Of a DNA stretch of 64,000 bases, positions 1 to 7,748 are shown piece after piece. The position numbers and the translations under genes were made by a program. The DNA lies in assembly GCF_000011365.1 (NCBI RefSeq), contig NC_004463.1, forward strand, positions 8,728,001 to 8,792,000, given 5' to 3'. Below the pieces are notes generated by a model. It made no database searches. It was given only the letters and a program-made list of their open reading frames with translations, and was not told where the DNA came from. Each line of letters begins with the position of its first letter. Position 1 is the stretch's first letter. This DNA is from Bradyrhizobium diazoefficiens USDA 110. GTDB taxonomy: Bacteria; Pseudomonadota; Alphaproteobacteria; Rhizobiales; Xanthobacteraceae.

Positions 1-685
1 GCGCCACCGCGCCAACCAGAACGAGGCTGGTCGCCCAGACTGCATCCAGATTGAACCAGCTGCGCGAGACGAACCTCAATCCCAGATAGCGGTAGACCAG
101 CCACGCCAGAGATCCGCCGGCGCTGACCATGGCGGCAACGTGCACCAGGGACACCAGCACCGCCATCCCGAGACTTGCCTTCATCAGCGCGCCCGCCGCC
201 TCATGGCCGGCATCGAGCTCGAGGGCCTGGCAGAGCCCGAGATAGATCGGCACGAGCATCAAGGCCGCGCCGTGGGCAATGGCAACGGCGAATGACCAGA
301 GCGCCAATTGCGTTGGCGGAATTCGTGCCAGCGCGCGGGGATGGCGCCGCTCGATCAGCCGATAGACACCGAAGCCGATGACGAGAAGGCTCGCACTGAT
401 CTGGATCGAACGCTGCCACTCGGCCAGCACGAGCAGGAACGCGAATGGCAGCAGCACGAGAAGTGTTGCCAGGAGATGTCCGGCCGCCAGGGCCCACAAC
501 GCACGGAACAGCGCGCGTGGGCTCTTGTCCATGAGCCCGGCCGAAACAGCGAGCGGCCATCCCATTCCCGGGTTGACCCCGTGGTAGAGGCCGCTCGCAA
601 CAAGAGCGAGCCAAAGCCAGCCAAGCGCCGGGCTCGCGTGCGCCCCATCTAGACCGACGGGTAGCAAAAGGAATCCGTCGAACAA
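1..685 (-). CDS. Multi-pass membrane protein of unknown function, C-terminus cut by window edge
   Basis: The frame reads continuously to base 1, so the 3' end is missing. About 228 codons are visible. They encode several hydrophobic helices, an early motif YHGVNPGMGWPLAV, and a later His-containing helix (AIAHGAALMLVP). No ATG lies near the start. TTG at 685 is preceded by GAGG seven bases upstream, which makes it the best start, so the gene would overlap the end of the upstream SBP56-like gene by 37 bases and be translationally coupled to it. The His-rich helices recall small metal or sulfur exporters, but I cannot name the family. Coupling to a methanethiol-oxidase-like gene is the only functional hint. 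Confidence 0.7.
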   Translation of the reverse strand, partial: MFDGFLLLPVGLDGAHASPALGWLWLALVASGLYHGVNPGMGWPLAVSAGLMDKSPRALFRALWALAAGHLLATLLVLLPFAFLLVLAEWQRSIQISASLLVIGFGVYRLIERRHPRALARIPPTQLALWSFAVAIAHGAALMLVPIYLGLCQALELDAGHEAAGALMKASLGMAVLVSLVHVAAMVSAGGSLAWLVYRYLGLRFVSRSWFNLDAVWATSLVLVGAVA

Positions 686-2049
686 TCGCCGCCCTCGAGC
701 CTGATCTGGTGCGCACGATATCCGTCGGGGAAGCTCACGAAATAGTCCTTGTCGAGCTCGAGGCCGCCGTTGCCGCCGACATTGGCCATGACTTCCACGC
801 CCGGAACCCCGTCGGGATAGAACTGATCGTCCCAGGTGGAATAGAGCGAATTGGTCCAGTACACGCGCCTGCCGTCGCGGCTGATCTCGACCATCTGCGG
901 ACCGGCAGCAAATGCCTTGCCGTTCGGATGGGGGGTGCGGCGCGCGATGCCGCCGATGTGGACCGAGCCCGCAAGCTTCGGCTTTCGCGGATCACTCACA
1001 TCGTACTGGCGCATTTCACCCGTGCCCCAGCACGAGACATAGAGGAACCGGTCATCCATCGACAGGTCGATGTCGGTCACCAGCGGCGGCACGGCGCCAA
1101 ATCCCTGCAGCAGCGGCGGGAGCTTCTCCTTTGGCGCAGGTTCGGGAGGGATCGTCGCCGTCTTCTCGGCATGGAATTTTCCGCCTTCGCGCCACCAGGT
1201 CCAGATCGATGCTTCGAGGTTCGTGGTGTCGACCACGACGCCAACGAAGCCGTATTCGCGAACCGGATCGTGCGCGGGCCGCACCTCCAGCGCCATCTGA
1301 TGATTGGCGCCGAGGTCGATGGTCTGGACGTTGCGACGGGCGCGAAGGTCCCAGAAGTGGAGACGATGGCCATATTTGTTCGACAGCAGATCTTCCGGAA
1401 CGATCCCGTTCTCGAACTGCGGCGGCAATGCCCATTCGCTCGTCACCATGTAGTCGCGCGGCAGATTCCACCAGAAGTCATAATGCAGCGTCTGCGGGCC
1501 ACGGTCGATCTCCCATCGTCCAAGGACCTCGAACGTCTCGCAATCCATGATGAAGACGCCCGGAGGTCCGTTGGTGCCGTCCTTGCCGCCGCCGCCCAGC
1601 GTGCTGACATAGATGCCGTCCGGCCCGCAATGGATGGTGTGCGGGCGCGAGTAGCCGGTCTTCTTGAAGACTTCCTCCGGTTCGATGATCTTGTGGATCT
1701 TGGCTTTGGTCGGATCGGGCTTGGTATCGATGATGTAGATCCGCGACGAGCGCAGCCCGGGGATGATGAGATAGCGCCGCTCGATGAAGGCGTGTCCGGC
1801 GAGCGGCGACAAGGCGGAAGAGCAGGCATTCCAGCCGAAGTGATGAAACTCGTCGCCTTTGTTGGGCATCGTCACGGTGTGGACGATCTGGCCATAGGTC
1901 GGCGATCCCGGCTTGACGTCGATGACCGCAAGAGCATCCGGCTTTGAGAAATCCGGACTGAGCAGCAACGTATAGGCAAAGTTCTCCGCAGGTGCTTCCA
2001 TCGCAAGCTTGGGCGATGCGTGAAAGGTGGGATCCGGCCTCATCGTCAT
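649..2049 (-). CDS. SBP56 family protein (selenium-binding protein / methanethiol oxidase-like)
   Basis: The 466-residue protein matches the full length of the SBP56 family, whose bacterial member MtoX oxidises methanethiol to formaldehyde, sulfide and hydrogen peroxide using copper. Family-type segments are visible: GDEFHHFGWNACSS near residue 67, RPHTIHCGPDGIYVST near 135, HYDFWWNLPRDYMVTSEW near 190 and the C-terminal DCSTDSFCYPSV. The histidines in these blocks are candidate copper ligands. ATG 2049 has GGGAGG six bases upstream. No signal peptide is seen, whereas characterised MtoX is periplasmic, so the protein may be cytosolic and the exact reaction is inferred. A membrane protein follows with overlap. 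The usual mtoX partners (SCO1, MauG) are not in view. Confidence 0.85.
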   Translation of the reverse strand: MTMRPDPTFHASPKLAMEAPAENFAYTLLLSPDFSKPDALAVIDVKPGSPTYGQIVHTVTMPNKGDEFHHFGWNACSSALSPLAGHAFIERRYLIIPGLRSSRIYIIDTKPDPTKAKIHKIIEPEEVFKKTGYSRPHTIHCGPDGIYVSTLGGGGKDGTNGPPGVFIMDCETFEVLGRWEIDRGPQTLHYDFWWNLPRDYMVTSEWALPPQFENGIVPEDLLSNKYGHRLHFWDLRARRNVQTIDLGANHQMALEVRPAHDPVREYGFVGVVVDTTNLEASIWTWWREGGKFHAEKTATIPPEPAPKEKLPPLLQGFGAVPPLVTDIDLSMDDRFLYVSCWGTGEMRQYDVSDPRKPKLAGSVHIGGIARRTPHPNGKAFAAGPQMVEISRDGRRVYWTNSLYSTWDDQFYPDGVPGVEVMANVGGNGGLELDKDYFVSFPDGYRAHQIRLEGGDCSTDSFCYPSV

Positions 2050-2268
2050 GGCACTGCCTCCCTGTTCTGTCGGTTCGCGCCAACCTGGCTCGGGACAGCG
2101 GCATAATGAAGAACTGGTGCGCGATGTCTTGAGCTGCTCCGCGGGCTTCGTTGGCGAGCCTACAATATGTCATCGCCGGGCTGCGGGAAACGGCCCGAGC
2201 CGCGCCAATTCGACGCCTTCCGCCAAATGGAAGCCGGCGGGATCAGGCTAGGGCCCCTCACACTCGGT

Positions 2269-2296
2269 GTCGTCCCGGCGAAGGCCGGGACCCATA
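2269..2296 (+). repeat. Left arm of a 28-bp inverted repeat (intergenic palindromic element)
   Basis: This block and its exact reverse complement at 2380-2407 enclose 83 bases. Each arm also has its own internal palindrome around CCCGGCGAAGGCCGGG. Elements of this look are abundant between genes in Bradyrhizobium-type genomes. It sits downstream of the DapA-family gene and upstream of the SBP56 gene, and could act as a transcription end or RNA-processing structure. Confidence 0.85.
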
Positions 2297-2379
2297 CCCC
2301 CAGGGAGGGGTTTGGCGAAGGCTAGTAGTAAAAGTCTTCCCGCGGTACCAACACCTGCGTTCACCGATAGATCACGCGG

Positions 2380-2407
2380 TATGGGTCCCGGCCTTCGCCG
2401 GGACGAC
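2380..2407 (-). repeat. Right arm of the 28-bp inverted repeat
   Basis: Exact reverse complement of 2269-2296. Together the arms would form a large stem-loop. The rest of 2050-2424 holds no convincing gene. Confidence 0.85.
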
Positions 2408-2424
2408 GACTGGGGAATTGGCCG

Positions 2425-3366
2425 CTACTTCCCCCACCGCAGCGCCAGGGCATCCCGCTCCTTCGCCAGCTCCAGCAGCCCCGCGCGCGTCGCGGGATGC
2501 AGCGGCTGGAGCGGATGGCGCACGGCGTCCGATTTGATCACGCCGCCGGCCTGCATCATGGCCTTGCAGGCGATCAGGCCGCATTGGCGGTTCTCGTAGT
2601 TGATCAGCGGCAGCCAGCGCTCATAGGCGGCTTTCGCTTCCTCGCGCTTGCCGGCGAAATAGGGATCGATGATCTGGCGGATGCCGTCGGGATAGCCGCC
2701 GCCGGTCATGGCGCCGGTGGCGCCGGCGTCGAGATCGGCGAGCAGCGTGATCGCCTCCTCGCCGTCCCACGGGCCCTCGATATCCTTGCCGCCCACCTCG
2801 ATCAGGCTGCGGAGCTTTGCCGCGGCGCCCGGCACCTCGATCTTGAAATAGCGGATGTTGGAGAAGTCGCGCGACAGCCGGGCGAGCAGCTCGACCGACA
2901 GCGGCGTGCCGGCCACCGGCGCGTCCTGGATCATGATGGGAATATTGATCGCGCCGGAGAGCACCTTGAAGAATTCGACGATGCCCTTCTCCGGCACGCG
3001 AAACGTCGCGCCGTGATAGGGCGGCATGACCATCACCATGGCGGCACCGGCCGCTTCGGCCTGCTTGCTGCGCGCCGCACAGACGGCCGAGCTGAAATGG
3101 GTCGTGGTGACGATGACGGGAACCCGTCCCGCGACATGCTCCAGCACCGCATGCATCACGGTTTCGCGCTCGGCGTCGGTGAGCACGAACTGCTCGGAGA
3201 AATTGGCGAGGATGCAGAGGCCATTCGAGCCTGCATCGATCATGAAATCGATGCAGCGGCGCTGGCCCTCAAGGTCGAGCTCGCCGCGCTCGTCGAAGAT
3301 GGTGGGCGCGACCGGGAACACGCCGCGATAGGGGCGCTGGGCCTTGTGGTGGGGCGTAACCGGCAT
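2425..3366 (-). CDS. Dihydrodipicolinate synthase (DapA) family lyase
   Basis: Class I aldolase-type TIM barrel, 313 residues, near the usual 290-310 for the family. Family features visible are GLCILANFSEQF (the position of the GTTGE motif, here diverged), VPVIVTTTHFS, MVMPPYHG, and FKIEVPG carrying the likely Schiff-base lysine. The diverged GTTGE region argues against true lysine biosynthesis and for a sugar-acid or other 2-keto-acid aldolase/dehydratase. An upstream extension to 3453 is open, but ATG 3366 has GGAGAG at correct spacing and matches the family N-terminus (RGVFPVAPT). It stands alone between the chemotaxis receptor and the SBP56 gene, so the substrate cannot be deduced from neighbours. 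Confidence 0.85.
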   Translation of the reverse strand: MPVTPHHKAQRPYRGVFPVAPTIFDERGELDLEGQRRCIDFMIDAGSNGLCILANFSEQFVLTDAERETVMHAVLEHVAGRVPVIVTTTHFSSAVCAARSKQAEAAGAAMVMVMPPYHGATFRVPEKGIVEFFKVLSGAINIPIMIQDAPVAGTPLSVELLARLSRDFSNIRYFKIEVPGAAAKLRSLIEVGGKDIEGPWDGEEAITLLADLDAGATGAMTGGGYPDGIRQIIDPYFAGKREEAKAAYERWLPLINYENRQCGLIACKAMMQAGGVIKSDAVRHPLQPLHPATRAGLLELAKERDALALRWGK

Positions 3367-3490
3367 CGAACTCTCCATCCCTGATATTCCTGCACATCTA
3401 ACGCCGCACTCGCGCGGCACGACAGATGTACTCGGGGCGCGGATCGGCGGCAATGCCGATCCGCGTTCCGTTGGAACAGGGATGTGAAAG

Positions 3491-5614
3491 TTAAGCGGTC
3501 TTCACCGCGCCGAGGAAACCTTCGACCGCGACGCGGAGGCGATCGGCGTCTGCCGACATCTTCTTCACGGATTCCGACAGCACCGTGCCGGCGTTGCCGG
3601 TTTCCTGATTGAGCTTGGCGACGCTGCCGATGGTGTCGGTCACCTCACGGGTGCCTTGCGCGGCCTGCTGGAAGTTGCGCGAGATCTCGGTGGTGGCCGC
3701 CCGCTGCTGTTCGACGGCGGCCGCAATCGCGGTCATCTTCTCGTCGATGCCGCTGATGGCGCCGCCGATGGAACGGATGGCGGTTACCGCCTGACCGGTC
3801 GCGCCCTGGATCTCCTCGACCTGGCGGGAGATCTCTTCGGTGGCCGTCGCGGTCTGCGCGGCGAGACTCTTGACCTCGCCGGCGACCACGGCAAAGCCGC
3901 GGCCGGCCTCGCCCGCGCGTGCGGCCTCGATGGTGGCGTTCAGCGCAAGCAAATTGGTCTGGCCGGCAATGGCGTTGATCATCTTCACGACCTCGCCGAT
4001 GCGGCTTGCGGTCTGGTCGAGGATTTCGACCGTGGCGTTGGTCCGCTCGGCCTGCGACACGGCCTCGCGGGCCTCGCGCGCGCTCGACTGCACCTGCGCG
4101 GAAATCTCGCCGACGGAGGCCGAGAGCTCCTCGGTCGCGGCAGCGATGGTCTCGAGATTGTTGGTGGCCTGCTCGGCAGAGGAGGCGACCGCCGCGGTCT
4201 GGCTGCTGGATTCCGAGACCAGCGTACGCACATCGGTCGCCGTCGCATCGAGCTCCCGCGCCGACGCGGCAACGCCGTGGATGACGGCCTGCACGGTGTC
4301 GTCGAAGCTGCGGCAGGCGGCATCGACGGTGCCGGAGCGGGCAAGCTGGAGCGCCTGCTGCGATTCACGTTCCTGACCGAGACGCTCCGCGGTCGCGGCG
4401 CTCTCGCGCAGGCTCTCGAGCGCAGCCGCCATGGTGCCGAACTCGTCGGGATACCGGGATTGCGGAACCGGTGTCGAATAATCTCGCGCGCCGATGCGGG
4501 CGATGGCATCGAGAATGGCGCGCACCGGACGCATGAGGCGCGTGCGCACCACATAGACGCCGGCCAAGGTCACCGCGAGCGCCACAAGGAAGGCGAGCGA
4601 CTGCACGACGAGATTGGTGAGGGCCTTGGCCTGAACGGCCTCGGCGCGCGCGATCGACTGGTCCAGCGCCTTGTTCGCGACCGCGACGATCGACGCGAAC
4701 GGCGACTGGCACAGCGCATTCCATTCCGAGGCGGGCATCGCGGGCTTGCCGCTGCCGTCAAAATTCCTGGTGAGCTCTCCGATCTGCTTCAGGACGCCAT
4801 CGGTCTTGGCCTTCGCGTCCGACGCTGCCGTAACCAGCTCCGCCGTCACCTCGGGCGCAGCCAGCAACTCGGCCATCCCCGCCCAGCCAGAGGCGATCGT
4901 GCCATCCCATTGCGCCACCGACCGCTTCTGAACGTCGTCGAGCGGCTTGCTGCTGTTGACGTTCGAGCGAAGCGACGAACAATGGACCCCATAACGGTCG
5001 CGCACCTGCCAGGCAAAGCGGCGAACCTGAATCATGCGGGCGATGTAGGGATCGTTCATCCAGGCGCGGTTTGACACCGCGGTGGAGGCGAGGTTCGCGG
5101 TGTCGATGACCTTGGTGACGGCATCGTACCAGACATTGGTACGTTCCATCTTGCGCTCGGCCCGCGGACGCTTGGCTTCGTCGTAGAACAACTCGAACTG
5201 CGGCGCGGCTTCGTTCCAGCGCTGCTTCAGCGTATTCGCGAGCTCGTCGCGCCGGTCGAATTCGATCGTGGAGAGCGCCGAAGCGATGGATTCATAGCCG
5301 GCCTGCTCGGCCTTCTCTGCGGCTCCCAACTTGGCGCGCGGCTCGTCCTCGCCGAGCAGTGCGCTCTGGGCGTCGCCGCGATTGTTGCGCAGCGACAGCA
5401 CGCCGTGGAAGATGGTCTTGTCGGCGGCGGCAAGCCGCGCGGTTTCGAGACTGTCGCTGTAACGGCCGAAGGCCCCGACCATCTGGATCGCCGTGCTGGC
5501 CAGGGCGCCGGCCGCAAGCAGGGCCATCAAGGTCAGAAGAAGCGAGCTTACCGATTTCTTAAACATTGCCATGAGGTCAAGGGGCCTACTCTTCAACGAG
5601 TGGCCACCTTGCAT
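3491..5614 (-). CDS. Methyl-accepting chemotaxis protein
   Basis: A 707-residue transmembrane receptor. One transmembrane helix lies at about residues 20-42, followed by a roughly 290-residue periplasmic sensing region and a second helix near 337-357. A HAMP linker follows ([15 protein letters not shown]), then a long coiled-coil signalling domain. The hairpin tip that binds CheA/CheW is clear: [20 protein letters not shown]. Length and layout fit an alphaproteobacterial MCP with a large unknown ligand domain containing conserved cysteines (HCSS and ALCQS). Two start options exist: ATG 5614, with AGG five bases upstream, and ATG 5572 or 5566, which begin just before the first helix. No che genes are adjacent, so it is an orphan receptor. 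Confidence 0.92.
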   Translation of the reverse strand: MQGGHSLKSRPLDLMAMFKKSVSSLLLTLMALLAAGALASTAIQMVGAFGRYSDSLETARLAAADKTIFHGVLSLRNNRGDAQSALLGEDEPRAKLGAAEKAEQAGYESIASALSTIEFDRRDELANTLKQRWNEAAPQFELFYDEAKRPRAERKMERTNVWYDAVTKVIDTANLASTAVSNRAWMNDPYIARMIQVRRFAWQVRDRYGVHCSSLRSNVNSSKPLDDVQKRSVAQWDGTIASGWAGMAELLAAPEVTAELVTAASDAKAKTDGVLKQIGELTRNFDGSGKPAMPASEWNALCQSPFASIVAVANKALDQSIARAEAVQAKALTNLVVQSLAFLVALAVTLAGVYVVRTRLMRPVRAILDAIARIGARDYSTPVPQSRYPDEFGTMAAALESLRESAATAERLGQERESQQALQLARSGTVDAACRSFDDTVQAVIHGVAASARELDATATDVRTLVSESSSQTAAVASSAEQATNNLETIAAATEELSASVGEISAQVQSSAREAREAVSQAERTNATVEILDQTASRIGEVVKMINAIAGQTNLLALNATIEAARAGEAGRGFAVVAGEVKSLAAQTATATEEISRQVEEIQGATGQAVTAIRSIGGAISGIDEKMTAIAAAVEQQRAATTEISRNFQQAAQGTREVTDTIGSVAKLNQETGNAGTVLSESVKKMSADADRLRVAVEGFLGAVKTA

Positions 5615-5695
5615 CGCAACCTGCCAATGTTTCGTTAAGGTTTTAGTCGATTTGAGCCGGCTCCGCCTGCACCCATTCGGGCGGCCCGCCGCTCC

Positions 5696-6466
5696 TTACG
5701 CGACTTTCGTAAAATCGGGCGCCCGGCGCTCGGCAAACGCCGTGAACGCTTCACGCGCCTCCGCGGTGCGCACGCGCTGCGCGAACTGCTCGCCCTCCGC
5801 CTGCATCTGCGCGACCAGCGCCTCGCCGTTACGCATCAGCTTCTTGGTGGCGGTGAGCGCGCCGGCCGGCTGGCGGGCGAGACGCTGCGCCAGCGCGAGG
5901 GTCTCGGCGTCGAGCTTGTCGAGCGGGACAACGCGGTTGGCGAGCCCCCATTCCAGCGCAGCCTTCGCCGGCACCGTCTCACCCAGCGCAAACATCTCGT
6001 AGGCGCGGGCATAGCCGATGCGCGCCGGCATCAGCAGGCTGGAGGCGGCTTCCGGCACCAGCGCGAGGCTGACGAAGGGCGTGGACAATTGCGCGTTGTC
6101 GGCGAGCACGACGAGATCGCAATGCAGCAGCATCGTGGTGCCGACGCCGACGGCGCGGCCCTGCACGGCCGCAACCAGCGGCCGCGTGCAGCGCGCCAGC
6201 GACTGGATGAAGCGTATGACGTTGCGGCTGCCTTCCGACTTTCCGCTCGCAACGGCCGCGAACTCGCCGACGTCGTTGCCGGCGGTGAACATGTCGCCCT
6301 CGCCGCGGATCAGGATCACACGAGCGGACGGATCGAATTCGGCGGACTCGATTGCATCGGCGAGCTTGCCGTACATCGCATCGGTCAGCGCGTTCTTCTT
6401 GTCGGGGCGCGCCAGCGTGAGCGTGAGAATTCCACCGTTGTTCTCGATCCGGACGTGCTCGGTCAT
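5696..6466 (-). CDS. Enoyl-CoA hydratase/isomerase (crotonase) family protein
   Basis: A 256-residue crotonase fold, normal length. The CoA/oxyanion-hole region is recognisable in MFTAGNDVGEF (residues about 60-70) and AAVQGRAVGVGTTMLLHCDL (about 100-118). The glutamate of the hydratase pair is replaced or shifted around STPFVSLALVPEAASS, which is typical of isomerase-like or unassigned crotonases, so the substrate is not predicted. The MarR-family regulator gene starts 486 bases upstream and ends 12 bases before this start, so the two form an operon, probably de-repressed by an acyl-CoA or aromatic ligand. Confidence 0.88.
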   Translation of the reverse strand: MTEHVRIENNGGILTLTLARPDKKNALTDAMYGKLADAIESAEFDPSARVILIRGEGDMFTAGNDVGEFAAVASGKSEGSRNVIRFIQSLARCTRPLVAAVQGRAVGVGTTMLLHCDLVVLADNAQLSTPFVSLALVPEAASSLLMPARIGYARAYEMFALGETVPAKAALEWGLANRVVPLDKLDAETLALAQRLARQPAGALTATKKLMRNGEALVAQMQAEGEQFAQRVRTAEAREAFTAFAERRAPDFTKVA

Positions 6467-6478
6467 TGGGCTCTCCTC

Positions 6479-6952
6479 TTATTCCTCTGGATCTCTTGCA
6501 GGGTCTCTTGCAGGGTCTCTTGGAAACTTGTCCTGAATGCTCGACAGCCAGCGCGCGACGATGTCGATCTCGGCGCTGGTAAATCCGTCCGTCAGCGCCG
6601 CGTTGATCTCCGCCGCCGAGGTTTTTGCATGCGCCAGCACGGTACGCCCCTTCGGCGTCAGCCACACGCGCCAGGCGCGTCCGTCCTCGCGATCGGGCCG
6701 CCGCTCGATCAGCCTTGCGGCTGCGGTGCGGTCGACGAGGCCGGAAATCCCGGCCGGCCCCATATCCAGCGCCGCGCCTGCCTCTCCCATCAGGACGCCG
6801 TCCTGCCTGCCGAGGATGAACAACAGCCCCGCCTGCGCCGGCGTCACCTCGCTCTCGGGCTGCGCCGCCATCCAGCGCTGCAACCGGCGTTGCGCGACGC
6901 TGAGCAGGTAGATCAGCCGGTGATGCCTCGCTGCGGCGGTTTTATTTCGCAT
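6479..6952 (-). CDS. MarR family transcriptional regulator
   Basis: A 157-residue winged-helix regulator with the MarR core. The helix-turn-helix lies around residues 45-80 (LIYLLSVAQRRLQRWM through GEAGAALDMGPAGISGLVDR), followed by wing residues DREDGRAWRVWLTPKGR. The C-terminus ends in RDPARDPARDPEE, encoded by a 12-base tandem repeat at 6492-6525. ATG 6952 sits inside a perfect 18-base palindrome and has no ribosome-binding site, but is ideally placed behind a promoter for a leaderless mRNA. The gene leads the operon with the enoyl-CoA hydratase and is probably autorepressed. Confidence 0.88.
   Translation of the reverse strand: MRNKTAAARHHRLIYLLSVAQRRLQRWMAAQPESEVTPAQAGLLFILGRQDGVLMGEAGAALDMGPAGISGLVDRTAAARLIERRPDREDGRAWRVWLTPKGRTVLAHAKTSAAEINAALTDGFTSAEIDIVARWLSSIQDKFPRDPARDPARDPEE
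6492..6525 (-). repeat. 12-base tandem repeat in the 3' end of the MarR gene
   Basis: TCTCTTGCAGGG is repeated with a third partial copy. It encodes the repeated RDPA units at the protein's C-terminus. Being a multiple of three, copy-number change would not shift the frame. Confidence 0.8.
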
Positions 6953-6960
6953 GCGAAATA
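6943..6960. promoter_or_regulatory. 18-base perfect palindrome, predicted MarR operator
   Basis: TATTTCGCATGCGAAATA is a perfect palindrome that contains the MarR start codon (6950-6952) and overlaps the downstream side of the predicted -10 element. This is the expected size and placement for a MarR dimer site. Confidence 0.75.
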
Positions 6961-6987
6961 GATAGCCGAGACCGACCGGATTGTCAA
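6959..6987 (-). promoter_or_regulatory. Predicted sigma-70 type promoter of the MarR-crotonase operon
   Basis: On the minus strand, TTGACA (6982-6987) is followed by a 17-base spacer and TATCTA (6959-6964). The expected transcription start falls at about 6951-6952, the A of the ATG, which predicts a leaderless transcript. Confidence 0.7.
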
Positions 6988-7003
6988 AGGGCGGCTGCCG
7001 GGC

Positions 7004-7657
7004 CTAGATAGCGCGACAGCCATCCAGAAACAGCGCCGCGCAGGTCTTGACGCGCCGCTCGATGTCCTTGCGTGACGGCAGCGCCAACCCGCCATAGATC
7101 GCCGCACGCTGCGGCGCCGACGCGACCATGCCGATCAGCATCCCGGCGGCCTCCTCGACGTCATCGAGCGCGATGCGCTTCTTCTTCACCTGGGCACGCA
7201 GCCAGCCGGCAAGCGCCGTGACGGTGCGGGAGATGCCGTTCTTGTAGAAATGGGCTGCAAGCTCCGGGAATGCGGCCGATTCCTGCAGCACCATGCGCTG
7301 CAACGCCACGACTTCCGGATCGAGCGCAAGATCCGCGCAGGCCAGCAGCGCGGCGCGCAGGCCCTTTTCGATGTCGACCTCGTCGCTTGCCTGGAGATCG
7401 ACCGCGGAGAGCAGCCGCTCGAGCCTGTCGGCGCACATCGCCTCGAACAGCGCGGCCTTGCCGGGAAACAGACGATAGAGCGTCTTGGTGGAGATGCCGG
7501 CGCGGCGCGCCAGCTCCTCGGTGCTGGTCGCCGCATAGCCGTCGCCGGCAAAGGCCTGCCGTGCGGCCTCGAGAACGATTCCCTTCGTCTCCTCGTCGCT
7601 ACGCACCGGCGGCCGACCGCGCGGACGGCATTCGTTTTCCGATTTTGCCTGAGCCAT
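7004..7657 (-). CDS. TetR/AcrR family transcriptional regulator
   Basis: A 217-residue protein. The N-terminal helix-turn-helix is ATSTEELARRAGISTKTLYR followed by LFPGKAALFEAM, the classic TetR recognition region. The remainder is a helical ligand-binding domain with the C-terminal fold common to AefR/AcrR-like regulators. It is divergent from the EmrA/EmrB-type efflux genes with a spacer of about 90 bases, so it most likely represses them and itself. A candidate operator lies at 7674-7689. Confidence 0.88.
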   Translation of the reverse strand: MAQAKSENECRPRGRPPVRSDEETKGIVLEAARQAFAGDGYAATSTEELARRAGISTKTLYRLFPGKAALFEAMCADRLERLLSAVDLQASDEVDIEKGLRAALLACADLALDPEVVALQRMVLQESAAFPELAAHFYKNGISRTVTALAGWLRAQVKKKRIALDDVEEAAGMLIGMVASAPQRAAIYGGLALPSRKDIERRVKTCAALFLDGCRAI

Positions 7658-7673
7658 GTCTTTACATGATGCC

Positions 7674-7689
7674 TGTCATTCCATTGACA
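7674..7689. promoter_or_regulatory. Candidate TetR operator between the regulator and the efflux genes
   Basis: TGTCA and TGACA form an inverted repeat separated by six bases. The right arm overlaps a TTGACA hexamer (7684-7689) that could be the -35 element for the efflux operon. A second imperfect dyad, TTCCAAA at 7691-7697 and TTTGGAA at 7709-7715, lies between this site and the efflux start. Confidence 0.45.
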
Positions 7690-7748
7690 ATTCCAAAGCT
7701 AGTCGCATTTTGGAAATTATCAAGTTTCCTAATTCAGGGGAGCCGGCC

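Noticed and set aside
709..1947. 412-codon plus-strand frame opposite the SBP56 gene
   Set aside because: Antisense shadow: Arg/His/Asp-rich, no domain, and the minus strand encodes a full family protein.
649..2049. Selenoprotein
   Set aside because: The family name is historical; there is no in-frame UGA within the gene.
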